DNA from: Nymphaea colorata
Taxonomy: Eukaryota; Streptophyta; Magnoliopsida; Nymphaeales; Nymphaeaceae
Assembly (NCBI RefSeq): GCF_008831285.2
Contig: NC_045147.1
Span: 15,106,854-15,170,853, forward strand
DNA: 64,000 nucleotides
Reading direction: 5' to 3'
The notes beneath the pieces are model-generated. The model was not told where the DNA came from. It searched no databases and was given only the letters and a program-made list of their open reading frames with translations. A program made the position numbers and the translations under genes. This document shows positions 60,334 through 64,000 of the stretch, piece by piece; within the stretch, counting starts at the first letter, position 1, and each line of letters opens with the position of its first letter.

Positions 60334-60660
60334 TTAACAAGAACAAAGTATGTTTTTTGAAATTGATTGAAACGAAATAGCAAGCTCGAGATCACCAAGT
60401 ATCCCTTTCACATGAAGGCTAGGCCGGTGCCACCATCCAAGCTGATCCCCCACGAGAAAGATTGATATTACATTAACATAGAAAATCACCTCACGATAAA
60501 TCGCTGTTATTTCGAAGGGAACAACGTCCGATATCAATGGCTGACGACGTCTAATCGGCTACAATCGATAAGGGGGTTTGCACATATCACGGCGGAGCCG
60601 TGGAACCCGGAAAAGCTTTTCTCTTATATAATAACGACAATCAGGGTTCGTCTTTTCTAC
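60334..60660 (-). mobile_element. Copia-type LTR end with primer-binding-like site
   Basis: On the minus strand a segment containing TATATAAGAGAAAAGC runs to ...CAGCCA and then TTGATATCGGACGTTG, which resembles an LTR end (CA) followed by an initiator-methionine tRNA primer site (TGGTATCAGAGC) in decayed form. The interval 60485-60572 recurs at 63891-64000 with the same order of blocks. Confidence 0.4.
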
Positions 60661-61339
60661 TCTGTCAAAACACACTGCTGAATCTCGAAATGAATTAAGA
60701 GCAAGCTAATTGCCTTTGTCACATGGATGTGAATGCAACAAGTATACATAGGAGATAAAAAAAAGGGGGGGGGGTTTGGGTATTTAAAGAATTCTACATA
60801 AAATATATATATTTTTTAAAATTTTTAACTTTTTTCATATCCATTTTTATTGCTTTTACTTAGTCAATTGGTTTGCATATAGCTAGTTTGTTTCGTATCA
60901 GAGACTGGGCATGAGAACGGAATTGATGACCCGAAGAATGGGAAAAAGTAGAGATGCAGGGAAGTCATATGTTGGGGCCATTTTCTTAGGTCTGCCGATT
61001 GTTACGCTTCTTCAAAAAATTTCATTTTTTGCAATGTCCTATTCTGACAGGAAACTAAGTGTGAAATCCACCAGATTTTGAAAGTATGGATGTGACGTAC
61101 TGACGTTCTATGAGGAAAAGATCCAGCACCTTGTGCCCATGACTCACGCAATTCGTGCCGCTCGTTTCGCCTCTGAAACCTGCTTGATTTCCCTCCCAAA
61201 TAATGAAACATCCTTCTCGCTAGCATCCTCAACGCAGACAGCCATAAGTAAGGGGAGCCTTCTTCTCCATTCCTCAACACTTCCCAAACCCGTAGCAGCC
61301 TCTGCCCACTTGGTCATCCATAGCCACCACCAGAGAGCC
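60661..61339 (+). other. Region upstream of the GASA gene
   Basis: AT-rich spacer with an A/G homopolymer junction near 60749-60774, then a GC-richer leader from about 61130. No clear TATA box was found at a suitable distance. Confidence 0.4.
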
Positions 61340-62756
61340 ATGGCCCGTTTTCAGTCTCTCTCCCTCCTGCTCATCCTCAGCGTTGCCCTGGCTTTTCTCT
61401 CCTCTTTATCCAATGCTCAGGTAAGTTACTGGAGTTCCTGTATTCTTGATTGAAATTATTTGTAAAGACATGCACTTTTTAGACTCTAACTTTTTCTTAA
61501 CATTTTTTTTCATCTCCCAGTGGAAATAACCAGTTGAAACTTGAAAGTAGGTTCCCATAAGTTTGGGTGGGCTTGATAATATTTTTTAAAATATTTTGTT
61601 ATTAATTTATATGTATATATATAATATTTTAATAAAATTAATTATATTTATATATTATTTTATATTAAAAATATATTTTTTAATTTAATCAAGTTGAATC
61701 CGAACACAAGTTTTGAGTGTTCGGCAGGCCCAAGCCCGACTCGGGCGGGACCAATGCCCAGACTTAGTTGGAAGGAGGTTTAAAACTTTGACTTTGACTT
61801 GAGCATTTGAATGAGCCTAACCTTCCGGCCTGACCAATATAATGCAGTGAAAAGGGTGCTTTAGTTTCGGCACTTATTGAACTTGGATCTTATTCCATAA
61901 CTTTTTTCATTTCAAAAAAGAGCTTGAAGTCCTTATCCAATGTATTATTCTACATGAACTTGCTGAAAGGGTTCATACTAGAGCGGCATTCTTGTCATCT
62001 GTTTTCTCCTTATCACGTGCCGCTGTTTTTCTCTTGATGCTAATCTTGTACCACAATTTGATCCATGTTTTTCTTTCTCTGCTTTGCTATGCAGTATTAC
62101 TATGGCTCACGGCTGCACCCTTCAGGTAAGCAAAATATCAGCGTCGATCGTCTAATTAACAGGGAAAAAGTAGATATATGAGGGAATTATTTCTGTTTCC
62201 TGTTCAATTTGCTTTCACCTTTATTGAGTTACTTCAGATAGGCCAGGCTTTTGCACTTACCAACTTATTGCAACTTACCAATGGCCATCTAGCGGCACTC
62301 GATTTAGAGAAAATTAAATGAGATAACCCTCGCTTTTACTCTATGACCTGAGGATTCAACATTCTAACATACTATATGCTTTATAATTCAAAGAAAAAAT
62401 GTATTTTTCTCGTTTTACAAAGGATATGTAGAACTCAAGCTTACAAAAACAAAAAGATACATATAAACGTGTTGAAAAATATATTATGTAGCTTAATTTG
62501 TTGCTGCATCACAGCTTAGGGTTGCTGTTTTGATGGAACATCCATGATTTGATTCTTTGATCCACGATATGCAGAGTGTGGGGCGAGGTGCTCGTACCGG
62601 TGTTCAGCAACACACCACCGGAAGCCATGCATGTTCTTTTGCCAGAAGTGCTGCGCCAAGTGCCTCTGTGTTCCTCCCGGCACCTACGGCAACAGGGAGT
62701 ACTGCCCATGCTATAACAACTGGAAGACCCAGGAAGGAGGCCCCAAGTGCCCCTAA
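61340..62756 (+). CDS. GASA/snakin cysteine-rich peptide (gibberellin-regulated family)
   Basis: Three exons, 61340-61420, 62095-62125 and 62575-62756, join in phase to give 97 residues. Residues 1-26 are a signal peptide with a Leu-rich core. After a short linker (YYYGSRLHPS), the last 60 residues form the GASA domain, ECGARCSYRCSATHHRKPC to EGGPKCP, with the 12 conserved cysteines that form six disulfides. GASA/snakin peptides are secreted, often respond to gibberellin and act in growth control or antimicrobial defence; which applies here cannot be told. The start is the first ATG giving a signal peptide; an open frame continues upstream without a better start. Intron 1 carries AT-rich sequence with decayed transposon-like text near 61550-61770. 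No frame damage. Confidence 0.95.
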
Positions 62757-63211
62757 ATGCATCTTCCCACATTCTTATAGATATATATAAGTTGAAGTTG
62801 AAGCAGAAGTACGTAGGAGATCTTTGGTCCAGAGAGGACCATAGCGTTAGCAGCTTTTGGGAATGGAATCTGGCTATGGAGATGAACTTGGAAGGCTTAT
62901 TTTTAATCCAATCACGTTCAAACTCGTAGTTTACCTTCCATTCGTAGTTGGCATACTATTTATACTATGCAGTCATGCTCTTACTGTTAAGGACGAAGCT
63001 CACTCAGCTCGAGTTAGCTAGCCTCATCATGAATACACTACTCTATAAATTATTGGTTTACTAGTGAATTCTTCATTGGCATCATGTTTGGGGATGGTAT
63101 CTAATACATTGCTTGGCGCACAACTTTAGTTTGATAACTAGCTAAACTTTCTCCTCAACAGCACTAGTGTTGATCGGCAATGGCTCGTTAGTGTTAATAC
63201 TCCTGGGTTTC
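62757..63211. other. GASA 3' flank
   Basis: Probable 3' untranslated region followed by AT-rich spacer; nothing else is supported. Confidence 0.5.
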
Positions 63212-64000
63212 TCACAAATCCATGGTTAATCGATGCATACTGGAACAGATTATTGACTGAAAAAACATTGCGACTGTGAAGTATTGAAGGGCACCGATGA
63301 ACTGACCATATTCAGTGGAACCAGGGTACAGATCTCTGTTATACAAAGATAACTCGTTGTTTGGAGACAAAGGAGTGGAGACTAGTTTTGCATCGTCCGC
63401 ATTCGTCTTCTCAAAGCTACTCAGCGAGTTAATTTTTGTTGTGTCATCAACGTGTGAAACGTAGGAACACATTCAATTCCAAGGAAAAAGAAAATATATC
63501 CAAATCCTTGACTTGATTAACGATTCTTTACCAAGAAATAACAATGAGATGGTAAACAACCGTAGGAGCTTTCTGCAATTAAGATGTCATCAACATAAAC
63601 CATGACAAATGACAAATAAAGAGGGATCCCCATACTCTTCTAGAGAGCGAGGTGTCAATTTTGGATCCGTGAAAGATCGTACGAAGCTAAAATGAAATCA
63701 AGCAACGAAACGAAGCTCGAGCATTTGTTTCAGTCAGTGGGGAGCATTGTGTTACAACCTGCTGATCGTCTGAGGCTGGATACTCAACATGATATGCGTT
63801 CTTATACTTTGAACACACGAAAAAAAGTGGATAGCTCTTGATTAATCTTGAGGCTTGAACATATGAAAAAAGGTGGATAGATCACCTCACGATAAAATCG
63901 CTGTCTTTTAGAAGAAATCAACTTCTGATATCAATGGCTGCCGGCGTAAAGCCGGTGGTAGTTTTACAGTCGCTACTTCTAGTTAGCTACAACTGATAAG
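63212..64000 (-). mobile_element. Internally deleted Ty1/copia relic
   Basis: On the minus strand, a repeat with an LTR-end/primer-site-like junction (63891-64000) is followed within 300 bases by RT text YLSFVMVYVDDILIA (about 63620-63570), containing the catalytic YVDD. Next come FLGIE and then the RT/RNase H linker: TNADDAKLVSTPLS and EYGQFIGALQYFTV (63400-63270). Gag, protease, integrase and the first half of RT are missing, and stops interrupt what remains. The window ends inside this element. Confidence 0.75.

Noticed and set aside
61551..61770. Possible hAT element in GASA intron 1
   Set aside because: The ends TAAGTTTGGG and TAAGTCTGGG are similar and inverted, but the flanking 8-mers do not match and the interior is too decayed.

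Overview
This is nuclear DNA from a flowering plant. Evidence: genes split by GT-AG introns, a DYW-class PPR protein, a thaumatin-like protein, a GASA/snakin peptide gene, a plant-type beta-tubulin, Ty1/copia relics and many small hAT and Harbinger elements. Exons of the tubulin and thaumatin genes are GC-rich; introns and spacers are AT-rich. The sequence alone does not fix the species.

Layout. 1.5-2.4 kb: an unidentified gene relic with an in-frame stop. 3.1-20.7 kb: one plant O-fucosyltransferase gene with ten coding exons (560 aa) whose 1.7 kb of coding sequence is spread over 17.6 kb by transposon-rich introns (a PIF/Harbinger-type element in intron 2, a 201-bp tandem duplication in intron 4, an inverted-repeat element in intron 5, hAT elements in introns 7 and 9). 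23.5-28.0 kb: a decayed minus-strand Ty1/copia element with gag, protease, integrase, RT and RNase H in recognisable order. 29.2-29.9 kb: an intronless thaumatin-like protein gene. 34.9-37.2 kb: an intronless PPR-DYW gene resembling MEF22. 38.0-39.2 kb: cytochrome c oxidase subunit 6b. 47.1-49.5 kb: beta-tubulin, three exons. 50.2-50.7 kb: copia RT fragment. 53.3-58.7 kb: inverted-repeat element, minisatellite with a perfect hairpin, and three independent hAT insertions with 8-bp target duplications. 60.3-60.7 and 63.2-64.0 kb: related copia LTR/primer-site and RT pieces around a GASA/snakin gene at 61.3-62.8 kb.

Function. All six intact genes lie on the plus strand, whereas all recognisable copia pieces lie on the minus strand. 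There is no operon-like logic. Two neighbours, the MEF22-like RNA editing factor and COX6B, both act in mitochondria and lie about 0.8 kb apart. The O-fucosyltransferase, thaumatin-like and GASA products are Golgi or secretory proteins. I found no convincing novel multi-gene system; the most informative unexplained signals are the broken gene relic at 1.5-2.4 kb, the family of well-bounded hAT insertions, the zinc-knuckle duplication inside the copia relic and the 30-bp in-phase repeat after the PPR gene.
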